Assembly (NCBI GenBank): GCA_958299035.1
Contig: CATQJL010000112.1
Location: 42,040,833-42,104,832 of the forward strand
Direction: 5' to 3'
DNA length: 64,000 nt
Source of the DNA: Cylicocyclus nassatus
Taxonomy: Eukaryota > Nematoda > Chromadorea > Rhabditida > Strongylidae
Under the pieces are notes generated by a model, which was not told where the DNA came from, made no database searches, and saw only the letters and a list, made by a program, of their open reading frames with translations. The first letter of the stretch is position 1. Each line of letters begins with the position of its first letter. This document shows positions 13,041 through 57,447 of this stretch, piece by piece. Position numbers and translations under genes: made by a program.

Positions 13041-13380
13041 TTCGATGTTCTGCTCTGATCCTCCCTCCCTCTCGCCGTCGACTGAAGTAGTAAGCCCCCA
13101 TCACGCAGTCACAAATTATGCGCGCCAACGAAAGCGTGATAAATGTGGCGCTTTGCCGCGACTAGATGATTCCAAAGTCTCCTTATCGATCGCTATCGAT
13201 TGCTTTGATTTGATTATTCGATGCATGTTTTGCGTCGTCCGAATCGTCGTCGTCGCGAATGCACCATTGAATCAGACGTCTGATAACGATGTCTGCTGCT
13301 TCAGCAATCGCCAGCCATCGCAGTCGCGGCGGGGGGGGAGGGGGAGGGGGGGGGGGGGGAGGTGAGGTTCCTTACTCCTG
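13041..13380. promoter_or_regulatory. GC-rich island ending in long G-runs
   Basis: CpG-rich sequence with repeated CGATCGC/ATCGAT text ends in G8 (13331-13338) and G14 (13346-13359) tracts. A donor-like GGTGAGG follows at about 13361 but leaves phase 2 in the open frame, so it does not fit kin-1 splicing. Non-coding regulatory use is possible. Confidence 0.3.
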
Positions 13381-15039
13381 AAAGTGAACGACAATGTTTA
13401 CTGGCAGTAGTGCGATGTTAATCCTACCTGTCTTCAACCTCGCTTTTATGAAATGTTCCTCGCAAATATTGTGACTTTTTCGACATGTTTGACGCTCCAA
13501 GAACAGTTTTTGCGGGGGAAGGGGTCTGTAGTCTTGAAAATTTTCCCTTTTTTACACTTTTTTTCTGATCTCATCTTCTCTGATTGTCATTGTATTAGGT
13601 TGTCCATAATTGCAAGACTATAAAAAAATCATTCAAAAATCTATAAATAATTCTTTTGATTGCTGCCCTTTATATTTTTATTGTACTACGAATTTCTACT
13701 TTACTATGCTTATTATGAGTTACGCGTAACAAATTCAGAATGTGGATTAAAAAACTCAAGAATTATATTACATAGATACATCCGATAAGAATCGAAAAGA
13801 GAATCATGAAATTACAATCGAAAGTAAAATTCAATCATCTGGTATCTTTTAGCACTTTTTGAAAATCACTGTTTGAAAAATCCTATTTGATCTTTATCAG
13901 CTTGTATCTCCGTGCCCATATAAGTATCCACCTGAAACAGGTTCAAAAAGTAGATTTTTTCATTTTTGAGCCATAATCGAACTGACAAAAATTAATTCTA
14001 AAAAGTTCTGGTACAAGAATTTTGGACCAACTTAGTTACCCAACAACTACAAAGTTTCATTTTGCCCACAGCCACTTTTTCTTTTTGATGCATCTCCTTC
14101 CTATCCAACCCAATTACCTGCAGTTTGCAAACCTGCTATGGAAGTTTCTTCCACAATATGCTTGCGAGCTAACCGAAATTCAATGCACTAGCTACTTCAC
14201 CCACCTCCTTCCTTCATCGATTCTCACGTTTAGCTCATGAATCATTGCTTCTAATTCTCCTTCTTGAATACCAATCATGTCCAGTCGGGTTGCAGAAATC
14301 CAATGCGGGAAAAGGGAAATTTCTCTATTTACTACATGAGAAAATGGAGTAGCGTAAAACGTACCTGAAAGCAATTTTTTCAAAGGCTGCTCTAATTTTA
14401 CTGAGTTTATGAAAACTTACTGGACTTACTACTAGCAATAAGTCACTTTTAGAACCAGGCCACTTGTATGGACTACTTGGAGGTGTAGAGGGGGGGGGGG
14501 GAGAGGGATTAAATCCTTACATCGAATTGTTTTTTCTGCACTGCTGGCTATCTTTTTGCGCATTACATAATTTATCAACATCTTTAATCTTAAGATTTGC
14601 TGTTCTTCGCTTTACCTGCTATTCTTGCTATTTTTACCTCTTGGATTTCCTTACAATTATCACTTTTTTCCCGTTTCTCTGCACAATTTTGATTCCGCAC
14701 CGATTTTGTAAACTGATGAGGTCCTAACACTGTAGATGTTACAAGCGTATTTTTTCATTTATTTCCTCCGTTTTCATACATCAAACTATGGCGCATTTTT
14801 TTCATAACGATGGGACTGTTCCATTTGCGCTATCTGCCTCATCTGGTCCCTATGAAAAAATAGTAATTTTTCCGGCTTTAATTTGTTTGAAACTTTCGAA
14901 GACTTTTTAATATTTTTTTGAAAATTCTTCTGTAAACATTGGGTCACTATAACAATACTGACAAAAGCTGAGAACAATGCATCGCTACAAAATTGCAAAT
15001 ATGTAAAAAGAGTTTGCAATCTCAGTAATAAATCAAAAT
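13381..15039. other. Gene-free AT-rich DNA
   Basis: No gene is recognised. It contains a lone mariner-type end motif (TATTAGGTTGTCC) near 13594 and a G12 tract at 14490-14501. Confidence 0.3.
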
Positions 15040-16830
15040 CAATGGGCACTATTCTAATCGGAAAATGGAGTTTGTCTGCAAAAGTGGTTTGTTCTGGGAA
15101 TTGACTGTTTTGTTACGATTTCCTAGATTCAGCAGATTAACTGGCTCTTTTTCCATAAATTGTCCGGAATACGGTATTTTGATCCAGGATATATAAATGC
15201 TCAAAATTAGCAGAAAAAGATTAGCTGAATTTACAATTTCCAAATTTTATCACTCCCGAACTTTTTCTTCCGGTTTTGAAGAACAAAAAAATTGGCTCAG
15301 GTTTACATCTTTCCTTTTTATGCTGCTAATCCCGATATCATTGCTGAAGTTTTATGTTTTTTAGCAAATAAAAAATTAGCATAATATCATCGCTCCAAAC
15401 TTATTGTCCGTTTGACATTACCGTTTCAATTTTATTTGTTGATAGTCCATTTTAGAATTCTACAGTATAAGCGCTCATTTGGCAAACAAGTTTTACTTTT
15501 ACAGTCATGATTTTGTGACAAATCCTAAATTTTATTCCGGAATATCATAAATGCCGAAATTTAGCAGGGAAAAGTTCCGCTCAACAGAACAGTTTTGGGT
15601 TTTTTGTTGTAAGTCACAAAATTTTATTCAAAAATTCTATAGCCTATTGGAAATAAAACTTAGTATTAGATTTCAAGTTATTTACTGTTAGCTCCAAAAT
15701 TACATTAAGTTGTGCACCTGGAAATTGACAGCGTACAAAAACTCGGCCCAAGTTTGCCGTTTCAATATTAGCTTATTTACCGTTCTAAAGTTTGTGTTGG
15801 TTCTTTTATTTTCCATCCTTATAAATGACTAGTTGGCATACCCGGCTCCGCCCGGGCCTGTCAATAGTATATATTTGTAATCAGCATGTTCAATTACCCC
15901 CCTGTGCCAACTCCCAGCCTTGTAGCTCAAATTTTGCAAAAAATCGATATCGATCGATAAAGAAAAGTAGCCTATGACACGCTCCCTGCCCCGAAGTATA
16001 TGTGTGCCAAGTTTGTTCCAAATCGGCTCAGAAATAAAAATCTCTATTCCGCACATACGTACAGACAGACATACAGACAGACAGACATTCAGCTTTATAT
16101 ATAAGATTGAGTTCAGCAAAAAAGCAGTTTCTCTTTACACTTTCAATTTTTTTGTTGCTAGTCCCGAAATTTCAATAGAGTTTTGTACCCTCAGAGTTAG
16201 CAAAAGGCTCAGCTTGATTTCAAAGTTTTAATTTTACACCATTCCCAATATTTATAACAAATCTATAAACATTGAAATTCAACAAAAAATCAATTTTGTT
16301 GATTCTACCGTTGCAGTTTCAGCCTATCTCACATTTTGATGACTTCCATGCTCAAAGCTGGCGCGAAAAATTGAAATCCGCTTGGATAAGTTTCTTTTGC
16401 TGCAAGCTCCAAACTTTTTTCTCATGCTCTGTACACATTCAGCCAAAAAAAACTCAAACTCACGTCTTATCTACTTTATCTCGTTGAAATTAGCGCAAAG
16501 TTGCGCCATTTTACGTGTTTGTAAGTATAACAGTATTTCGAAAGTTCAGTCCTCATTAAACTGGAACACAAAATTATGAAAAAAACCATTTGGAATTCGG
16601 GTTTTGTTTCTTGAAACTTTCCAGAAAAAGCACAATTGAGCAATTAAGTTGTAACGAATTAGTTGTGAATTGGTAATCCCGACATATCATGCCAAATTTT
16701 ATTATTTCAAAAAATTGAAAATGAAAAATACCATTTATTAAAATTGAACATTCAAAAAATCAAATTCAAAGTCAGCAAAAAAATGAACCTAGGTTTGCAT
16801 CTTGAATTTTTCTCAATGCTCAGGTTCCTG
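15040..16830. repeat. Region of low-grade degenerate repetition
   Basis: Phrases such as 'TTAGCAG/AAAAA', 'CCGAAATTT', 'CAAATTTTAT' and 'GTTGCTAGTCC' recur at irregular spacing on both sides of an inserted element (15838-16110), suggesting an old tandem array. Divergence is too high to define a unit by eye. There is no coding signal. Confidence 0.3.
15838..16110. mobile_element. Interspersed repeat with GACA-rich tail
   Basis: A discrete block begins near ACTAGTTGGCATACCCGGCT and ends with GACAGACATACAGACAGACA (about 16063-16088) followed by TTCAGCTTTATATATAAGAT. The ordering of a 'GTGCCAAGTTTGTTCCAAATC' phrase, a (GACA)n tract and TTATATATAAGAT resembles the 3' tail of a dispersed retroelement common in invertebrate genomes. 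The family name is uncertain. It sits inside the degenerate repeat region, which it interrupts. Confidence 0.55.
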
Positions 16831-16849
16831 TCTATGAAAACCAATCATT

Positions 16850-17871
16850 TTTCCTCCTACCCCTTTCCTCCACTATCCCCTTCACCCTCCTCATCCCCCC
16901 CCCGTAATCTTTTTTGATTGATTTCTGCGCAATCACTTGTAGCCTTCACTACTAGTTGCTGATTTTCATGCTCTCTCCTTCTGTTAAACCCGTTTCCGAG
17001 TAGAAAGTGCTCGCGCACGGCCACCCGACGATCGTTCTGCGCCTCGCCCGCCGTCGACGAGGACGGGGGCTCGCACCTCATCCGTCCGTTCTCACTCGAT
17101 TTCACGGTCCAGTCGGTCATTAGCATAACAGCAGCTCATGTGAAACAAAAGCGCGTTTGTTGCCTTTCGCGTACGGTCGGGGCTGATAATCGATTCACTG
17201 TTTGAATTCAACAAATTCCTCTCTCGCAACAATCGACCCGAGAGAGAGAAACAATTCCTCTGGAGACACATTTCTCTCTTCCACTTTCTCTCTCTCCACT
17301 CCCCCTCTTCTGTGTCGTCCACTTATTTCAACAGCTTTTCTCCACAATGACTACTTCAATCGCTTCGTATGTCAATCACTTTAGGGACTATCAAACCCTC
17401 TAAATGTTCGCACCGCATCTGCTATTAATAGGCGCGAGCGACTATGTTTTGCGGCTATTTTGGCGCTACAAATTTTCGCAATTTCAATCCGGTTATATTG
17501 TTCTATTTTGATGCGTTGCAAACTCGAATTCACCGTCTCTACTTCCTTGATTTGCAGCCTCCACTTAGAGTTGTTCTGCGGTTATAAAATTTCGACATGA
17601 CAAGAAAAAGATAGTTTGATCTCGACTGTTTTTGCCGTAAGCAGGACTTTTTTTATTTTCTGAACTTTTGAACCTCAAAATGTTCGAGCGTTTCTCACAA
17701 GCATTATCTTTTTCTTTGTGCTTCAAATATCATCGCAAAAACTTCTATCATTCTTCCTTACGAGGTCCTAATATGATTAATTTTTTCGCTCCACCTCTAA
17801 ACTTTTGTTGAATTCGCGTCGTTGATGTCGATTTGTTCGCTCGCTGAATTTGAACCGTGTCTTTTCTGCAG
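16850..17871 (+). promoter_or_regulatory. kin-1: Likely promoter region of the first kin-1 exon
   Basis: A CpG-rich patch (about 16970-17340) lies just upstream of the first recognised kin-1 exon, with CT-rich initiator-like text (CTCTCTTCCACTTTCTCTCT) at 17273-17292. 17400-17870 is AT-richer. Immediately before the exon, TGTCTTTTCTGCAG ends at 17871, a strong 3' splice site. It may be a trans-splice (spliced-leader) acceptor, or the acceptor of a 5'UTR intron. Position and composition support a promoter; no specific factor site is claimed. Confidence 0.45.
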
Positions 17872-17897
17872 TGCGTAACGAATGAGCGAATAGGATT

Positions 17898-50571
<32,674 letters not shown>

Positions 50572-51300
50572 AGAAGAAGTGATTCTCCGTCTGCGCCATA
50601 CTCCCTTTCCTCGATTCTTGCCGTCTCAGCAGCATCTCTGTGTGTGTGTCTAATATCTGCTAGCATCTCCGCTACCGTAGTAGGTTCCCGGTTCTCCTCT
50701 CTGACTGACCGTTTTCGATGTGTACGTTTCTCCCGGTGAGTGCACCCACGCATGTCTTGCCTCACAACTACTTAGAACGCGCTAAACCATCCCCTTCTCT
50801 CTTTCTCTCTTCCTCCTTCTCCTCGCCACCCTTTCTAGTCGATTCCATTCACTTTGCCCACATTTTTATGTTGCGTGTAAATCAGTAGCCGTGCCACCTA
50901 CCCTATTGTGTCTCCCCTTTACCCTGCGCGCTTCCCTTCCGTTCGTCCTCGCTGTTCACTAGTTTGTAGCGACCTCGGCATGATTCAGTCCGTGTGCTAG
51001 TCCCTTCGAGCGCGGGCAGTCCCCGCGCTGCCCCGCCTGTGTTCTAAATCTGTACGGATCAAATGTGACATCGTTTCCCTGCTGACAAGTTTGTAGGCTC
51101 TCTATTGCGTGGCCTGCTTGGCTGTTCCCCGATTCTCAGCGTTCTCGACGCCAAGCGGTCCAGTGACTTGACAGTGAGGCCAGACAATGAGTATCATTGT
51201 GCGGCTTCTATTTGTAAATTTCTATTGTCGTCTTTAATATATTATGTGAATTGGTACTCTTATGATAAGTGATTATAGCTTTAAATTTTGTCAATAAAAG
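50572..51300 (+). terminator. kin-1: kin-1 3'UTR with AATAAA at 51293-51298
   Basis: About 720 bp after the canonical stop, pyrimidine- and CpG-rich to 51150, then AT-rich with TTTAATATATTATG and a consensus AATAAA at 51293. No other exon is seen. The 3' end is inferred to lie 10-30 bp past the signal. The alternative last exons at 47728 and 48699 lack an obvious nearby AATAAA. Confidence 0.6.
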
Positions 51301-51915
51301 AGTATATGATGTGTACAGTCTCCGTCACATTATGTCATTACGAAAAAAAATCGGTTTTTTTATTTTACGCGGTGTATCCTGCAGCGGTCGCAAGGCTGCT
51401 TGCGGAATTGGGTGCAACATCCGTGCCGGCGCCGTGCCCGCCGTACCTGCGCCAGTTGAGGCACCGTATCATCGATCAACCTAAACAGCATCTAGAAATA
51501 GCTTTTTATTGCTTTGTTTTCCATTTTCTTCTCCGCAAGATGCAATGGAAAACATTTAATTCAACAACTGTTACCCCAACACGTGACTATCTGTAAGAAC
51601 GTTTTTGCCGACAGGTGTTTCAGTGTAAACCCAATAATCTATTCAAAATTGTCATGTAATACACTGAGGTACATGCTTTCTCCAGCAGGGAGCATTGAGA
51701 GTAATCGAAATCAGGAAGCAAATATGTGCTATTTGAGAAAAAAGTATGCAGCTGTTGTGCTTTGGTATATCTCTACAAAGTTCTTCGACTTTAATCAGGA
51801 CACTGAAAATACGCCAGCTGTTTTTTGAATTTCCTTGAACTATTTTGAGTTCTAAGTGACATTACAGATAGCGTAGCAGAGATTAAGCATAGTAGCGTGA
51901 AACTATGCACAGTGA
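51301..51915. other. Intergenic DNA
   Basis: 51370-51480 is GC-rich (GGTGCAACATCCGTGCCGGC...). Short frames here have no recognised motifs. Nothing else is seen. Confidence 0.35.
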
Positions 51916-52520
51916 TTAACACGTTGACGACCTTGTGTATCCGCACGTATGCACGCCCTGACTCCCGTTTAGCATTTTCGTGCATCCGCGCATATGCACG
52001 CTAGTTTTTTAGGTGCAAACGAGAATTTTTAGGGTAACTTCTGTGCAGTAATACTATTAGTGGCCTGATTGTCTTACAGAACACAGGGCATCGCGGCAGC
52101 TGTTCAGAAGTTTTGGCCGCAAAATTGGGTAAACAGTACGTTTTTGATGTTGTCAGTATATGCTAAGTACGTTTTCTCAAGAAGGTGAAAACTCTGTATA
52201 GCTGTTTCAAAATCAAACAAAGATGAATCAGGCAAAAAACATCTGGTTTTACAACGCTTTTCTCGAAGAGCGATTCTTCAGATATAGCCATTGCATGGAT
52301 TATTGGAGGGAAAATCGATGCAAAAACCTTGATTTGTGTAAGTCCTGGTAAGGTTCTGTGATATACCTGTATGTTTGGACAAAGTTCGCATGCTTTATCA
52401 ATAAGTGACAAAAAGACTCCCACATAATGTTTTCGTGCATCCGCGCGTATGCACGGGCCAAATGCGCGAAGGACGTTAGTGGGAGTTTCACCCAAAATGG
52501 CGCGGTCGTCAACGTGTTAA
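51916..52520. mobile_element. TTAA-site MITE, CACGTTGACGACC family
   Basis: TTAACACGTTGACGACC at 51916 and GGTCGTCAACGTGTTAA ending at 52520 are perfect 17-bp inverted ends including TTAA at both borders, as in piggyBac-type insertions. Subterminal copies of GTGCATCCGCGCATATGCAC (variants at about 51935, 51979 and 52434) form a repeated, self-complementary motif that could be a transposase-binding site. 605 bp; no transposase is readable. Confidence 0.8.
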
Positions 52521-52633
52521 AACACCTTCGAGGAAATCAACTATTTGCGATACAACATAAAAAATGATAAGAAAGGAGTGATTAATTTTTGGCTAAGGTA
52601 TCTTGGTCGAGAGTGCACTCGGAAATCATACTT

Positions 52634-53077
52634 ATAAGGGAAGGATACCAACATGATCTGGTAAACCAAAAAGAGATGTAGATTTAAAAACTACCTTAGA
52701 ACGTTGATACCAAATCTGCTTTCGTTTTCTGCGGATCAACTCTCCGAAAGAAGTTATGAGCGTTTGAAAATCCAAATTTGTCAAGTCTTAAGTGGCATAA
52801 AATTGGCGAAAGCTGTACAAAAACTCGTGAAAGTGGGTTATCAGTTTTGTATCAAATATACTGACTACAAGGACGAAACACAGCAAGTAGAAGCCCCTAG
52901 GTGTTGTTTTAGAGCTTTGAGATAGGTAATTTTGAGCCACTTCAAACATGACGAATTTAGACTTTCAAACTCTCATAACTTCAAGAAAAGCAGATTTGGA
53001 ATCAGTGTTTGGAGGCGACCTACTGATGTACATTTCTTTTTGGTTTGCCAGAGTATGTTGGTATCCTTCCCTTGTTA
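52634..53077. mobile_element. Foldback element with long diverged inverted repeats
   Basis: The left begins TATAAGGGAAGGATACCAAC and the right, reverse complemented, TAACAAGGGAAGGATACCAA. Similarity continues inward almost to the middle (CAAACCAAAAAGA, CCAAATCTGCTTT, AAGTTATGAG). Ends resemble the element at 44238. No protein is seen. Confidence 0.7.
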
Positions 53078-53827
53078 GACTGGAACTCGTCGTATACCTG
53101 GATAACAATTACCAAAGACAATCCATGAGACCGTCAACCTTTTCCCTGCTCATCTCCTTTATATCAAATTCAAAAATAGGTGAAAAACTGTCAAGTTCAT
53201 GAAAGCAGCTAATGATTCAGACAGTTATTGTGGCAATATTTAAAACTTACTGCGTTATATCAACTTACTTCGTTATATTAGGTTCTCGTGTAAGAGCATT
53301 TTCGAGGCAACCATGCTCCTTCTGCGCTTCTTGCGACCGACTTCGTTTGTTATCATAAGAAATAATGTTCTTTCCAAAATGTCTCTACCGTTAGTTCTGT
53401 GTTTGGAATTTTCAAGTTTTCAGATAGGAAAACACAAAGGTTTTTCTCCAACTGTTTGACTAGACATTTCGCAAAAATGATATTCTCATACCATAGCTAC
53501 AACAAGATGCTGAAAGGGCCTACAAAATACATGTTGTAAAGCATTCCTCTAGTAATTCTGGAGCAGAGAAATCAAGTTTGAACATGATCAGTTCTCGGGC
53601 AGTTGATGACCTGCAGATCTTTCTGAAGACTAATTCGTGACCGTTGCGTTGAGAGTGAGATTAAAGCTATCAGAAAGGCCTTTCAGGCTTCGTCAATGGT
53701 AAACATATAAAACCAAAAATTCTGCAAAGTCATAGCCCATGGAGAACAGGGCCAGAAATGGAAAATTTTGAGATAACAATCTATTGTTCAGAATCTGCAT
53801 ACTTCTATGACAATACTAGTACTGTGA
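53078..53827. other. Intergenic AT-rich DNA
   Basis: No gene or repeat structure is identified. A possible mariner-like end (TATATTAGGTTCTCG) occurs at about 53275 without a partner. Confidence 0.3.
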
Positions 53828-54429
53828 CCGCATTCATCAACGAACCCAGTGGGTAGGCGAGAGTAGTGCCGCTGGGCTGAATCGATATTCACAAAAAGCA
53901 CAGCTGGTGCGAACCCACTAGCTTCAATACCTCGTGATCTCGTGGGTTACAGGCAGCGGCTCGGCAGAATTTCAACTTCGGGGTTTTGGCAGATTTGGGG
54001 CTATTCTGGCCCTCTGAATCACGACTTGAACTCCGCTTATGGGGAAAACCCCGTCTGTTGCAACCACCCTTGAGGCGGGCGCGGACGAGTGAGCCGTTTT
54101 TCTCTGCCGTCAGAGACGCAGAGTAAGGAGGTAGGGAGCGCTAGAACAATTCTGCCCTACGAAGCTACGAGCGACGGCGCGTTTTCTAGCGGAGAACATA
54201 CTCGTCCAAACAAGGTGTTAGGGGAGCGAAAGGAGGAGGGGGAGCGGCGGTTGGGCCGCCCGCCTGGCTCGCAAAGTTCACATTTTCGGCGCGGAGTTGC
54301 TGTTTTGGTTCACTTGGAGGGCCTCCTATCCATCTATGTCAAAATCTGAGGTAGGTTCATACTGCCGAGACGCTGCCTTTAAGCCTGCCCAGTGGGTTGC
54401 GGAACCACTGGGTTCGTTGATGAATGCGG
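53828..54429. mobile_element. Composite MITE: 25-bp inverted-repeat element split by a TTAA-family MITE
   Basis: Bases 53828-53852 (CCGCATTCATCAACGAACCC...) and 54405-54429 are perfect 25-bp inverted repeats. Inside, about 53946-54383, is a second pair: TTACAGGCAGCGGCTCGGCA at left and, reverse complemented, TTAAAGGCAGCGTCTCGGCA at right. That inner pair is the same AGGCAG-end, TTAA-border family as at 429 and 56152. The simplest reading is that the inner element (438 bp) inserted into a small outer MITE. A GC-rich + strand frame inside is not a credible gene. Confidence 0.75.
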
Positions 54430-55064
54430 CCTCTGGTCTGTATCTAGGTAGTGTAGGAGTTTTCGGTTGAACACTCGTTTCTAAAAAGAGTCACAATTTG
54501 TCAAAGCTGACAGTGCTGAAACTTCTTTCTTTTTTCTGGTACTTTTGCAAGTCGCCTGGGTGCTAATGGCGCATGTGGTAGAGGAAACTTTGCTGATTAA
54601 TATAGATCTTATCCCACTTTGGAAAATGAGAGGTGATTATGATTCTTCCAACTGCAAATTGCGACCTGCTTCAATCTCCTAACCCAAACGTTGGAGTTCC
54701 AACAGGCCCGTCCTCGTGTAGACTTATGGTTAGGCAACGCATGCGAACACATTTACAATCGTGTATCGAACTCTGCTCAATGAAGTGTGTCCTACACTGT
54801 CCTCTCTATTTGGCAGATGTTAATAACTAACAGACATTTCGAGGAATTGTTACATACTCAATGCAGAGTTCCCATACCTTACTTTGAGTTATGATTCCAC
54901 TAAAATTTGGCGAAAACGCCTACTCTGACAGACTACAACTCTCTAAAGATTAAGCCTGATGTAGCAAGTCAGTAGTGGTGCACGAACAAGAGTTTTTGGA
55001 AAAATTTTACGAAATAGGGAAAATTTCTCAGGTTTATTTTGCAAAGCACAATTACTTACTTACT
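54430..55064. other. Intergenic DNA
   Basis: No gene or repeat is recognised. Confidence 0.3.
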
Positions 55065-55159
55065 TAGATACTAACATGACCCGTTTACAGGGCCGCGCAG
55101 AAGTTTCCATTGTTTTCTGTCCTCCGCTCCTGTCACAATCTTCTTGCGTCCGTCCACGA

Positions 55160-56042
55160 GTTCCAGGCAGGGCCCGGCACGCGTTGGTTTGAAGCGTTTC
55201 TGGAAACGAAGTCCGCCATGACTTCGCGAAAATTTACGATTCCCTCTTGACGTAAAAATCAGTAGAGAAACCCCTAATTAGTCAAAATAACATTAAAAAA
55301 GCGAAAAAAGCGCATTTTGAGGTAACTAATACAACAAAAAAAGCAAAAAGAAAACATTTCGAGTTGATTAAAGGCTCTGCCATTGGGTAGTGTACCATTT
55401 CAGCGCTCAAAATGTCGAGAACCTCTTAGGCCAGCCAAATCTGTAGCCTCAACAATCTGGCAGTGCATTTTTCGCCACATAGTTCAAAGGACACCGCGTA
55501 TGATTGGAGCGCAATATCTATCAAGGCGTATAGATTTGCACTACTTTTGGCTCAAAAGAAGAGGAGAGGCAATAGTTTGATTCGCTCTCTTCACTATATA
55601 ATAGATTTTTGAGCGTTTTAATCGTCCAAATCAAAAAGGTCCAAAACTTATGTGAACTCTCCGAAATTTATGCTCCGAACCAACCCAGTTGGTTCGGTGG
55701 TTGGTCTAAAACCAACAAATCTGGAACGGGTATTCAGACACATAAGTTTTGGGAACTTTTTACATAACATAGTTTGGAGTAATATTGTATACTCATAGCC
55801 CAAATTCGGAGCCACGTGATTGTTTGTGCGCTGTAAACAAGCCATTTGTTTGTTTGAGTCTTGCATTTGAAATTCGCGCGCTTGCGAAAGAACACGTTCA
55901 ACTCGTGAAACCTGACATGTTCGTCGTGTTTTTTGGCGCTTCCTCCAGGACACCTCATAAAAACGATGTCCCCGTTGCTTCTAACTCCAAAAACGAAGTC
56001 CAGTTTGACCCCAAACCATCGGTGCCGGGCCCTGGTTCCAGG
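55160..56042. mobile_element. hAT-type element with 8-bp target-site duplication
   Basis: The element spans 55168-56034 (867 bp), starting CAGGGCCCGGCAC and ending GTGCCGGGCCCTG, a perfect 13-bp inverted pair. The 8-mer GTTCCAGG flanks it exactly (55160-55167 and 56035-56042). It sits in the RTE fragment. No hAT transposase is readable, so it is non-autonomous. Confidence 0.9.
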
Positions 56043-56151
56043 TGCAAGCTGATTTCTCTGTTGGTCCATCCGTTTCAAAAACACGTTTGCCCATCTTGTT
56101 GCTGGCCTTCCTCGCGGACGTTTTACTTCGCTAGGAATCCACTCCGTGTTC

Positions 56152-56557
56152 TTAAAGGCAGTGTCCGGGTAAGGTGAGGGTTTTAGGCTTCAGTGCCATG
56201 CGGAAGTGGCCCCTCAGAACATCGCGCAAGTGCGAGGTCATAGCGCTCGACCTAAAGCAAGAAAAACGACGGAAGATGGGAAAACTTACGCCTAGGGGCG
56301 GGGTCCTCCGATCTGTCCGAATTCCTGCTATGCGGTAGAGTACACATGCCGCCACAATCAAAATCGTAGGGTCCCGCAGTGACTCTGCGTCTCTGCATTG
56401 GTGGGGACGTCGAATTTCAAATTGTGCTGCTTTGGAAAACGTATGTTCTCGCCGTTTTCGCGCCCTCTAATGTGGATTTTCGGATTCAGCGTTGCGGATA
56501 ACCCCCGGCAAGTGGATTTTCTGGGAATCGAGTGTTTTTGCCCGGACACTGCCTTAA
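56152..56557. mobile_element. TTAA-site MITE, AGGCAGTGTC family, copy 3
   Basis: TTAAAGGCAGTGTCCGGG at the left and CCCGGACACTGCCTTAA at the right, with TTAA at 56152-56155 and 56554-56557. The host RTE reading continues across the insertion when one TTAA copy and the element are ignored, confirming TTAA as the duplicated target. Interior about 400 bp, no coding capacity. Confidence 0.88.
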
Positions 56558-56730
56558 TGTCATTCTGTCGTCTGTTCTTCTCATGATGTGGCTGGCCTTT
56601 GGGTGTTTCGCTTTCGCAACGTGTTTCGCTGGATCACGAATACAAGACCAAAATACACTACGGTGAAGATACTTAATAAGCTGCCTTCCAGTTCCATTTA
56701 TGCTTCTTCGCAAAGCACTTTGGCCATGGA

Positions 56731-57447
56731 CTGAGTCTTCTTTCTCATTTGTTTAGTTCCTGCAGAATCGTCTCTGCGCCAGTGATACTGCTCGAAAGAG
56801 TGCGATGTTGTCCGAAAATTAAGGTTCGGTAGAAAATCCCATTAGTTCGTATGCCTCTCTCGTTTCAGTCTTGTGATTTCATCACCCACTGCAACTCAGA
56901 CAGTCGAAGGGATACCTCCGGCGGGCATATGGCGCGAGTCTGCGCCACTTCGCGCTCCGGAGCCCAGCCATTTCACGCATTCTTGTGCTCCGGGGCTCTC
57001 CCAAAAGTGGCGCACCTCCGGAGCAGAGATTTGCGCGTCGCGGAGAGGGGTCCCATTCATTCACCGTGACGTCACGGTGACGTCACAAACAGGACAAATG
57101 GGCTGAAGGCTGAAGCGAATGATAATAACAGAAAAGATTAAGAACAAGCTATTTTTTCATCTTTCTGAACATGGCCATAGGTGGACCGAATCCAGCTAGT
57201 AGTTGGTATGGATCTAGCTAGTCGATATGGATTAAGGATGAAGTAAAATTTCTTTCACTTACACGAATAGGAGCGGCGTCTTTATCAGCAGAGCGGTAGA
57301 ATGCGAATGCTTTGTCTATCTCGCAACTATGATATAATCAGAACATCACAAATTATATTGAAAACTAAACTATCCCATAGCTTCGTGCGACACTCTCGCA
57401 TCGCAATAGCGCAGCCCGATATGTGCGACTTTCTCGCTTTCTCCCGT
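56731..57447. other. Intergenic DNA with tandem CRE sites
   Basis: 56900-57060 is GC-rich with an inverted pair (TGCGCCACTT near 56940 and AAGTGGCGCA near 57006). Two full cAMP-response elements TGACGTCA lie 11 bp apart at 57067-57074 and 57078-57085, the first inside palindrome CCGTGACGTCACGG. No gene is recognised in this stretch. Confidence 0.5.

Larger units (their letters stand above)
55065..56730 (-). pseudogene. RTE-type non-LTR retrotransposon 3' fragment, split by two DNA transposons
   Basis: On the - strand, 56720 to 56558 reads IRDPAKHVAKAKHPKASHIM then RRTDDRMT. 56151 to 56043 continues with text equivalent to the RxRGRPxTRW and NRW-type C-terminal motifs (a RKRMDQQRNQLAPG stretch). 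55159 to 55065 ends with a CTTACTTACTTA (TAAG repeat) tail. This order matches the C-terminal end of RTE-like RT proteins of strongylid nematodes as I remember them, and the short tandem repeat tail is typical of RTE. A hAT MITE (55168-56034) and a TTAA MITE (56152-56557) interrupt it; removing them restores colinearity. Frames are broken by substitutions, so it is dead. Confidence 0.75.

Noticed and set aside
13045..13365. 106-codon frame in a GC-rich island
   Set aside because: Frame is driven by CGAT and G-run composition, ends in poly-Gly/Arg from G tracts, and its donor is out of phase.
54089..54349. 86-codon GC-rich frame
   Set aside because: Lies wholly inside the TTAA-family MITE nested at 53946-54383.
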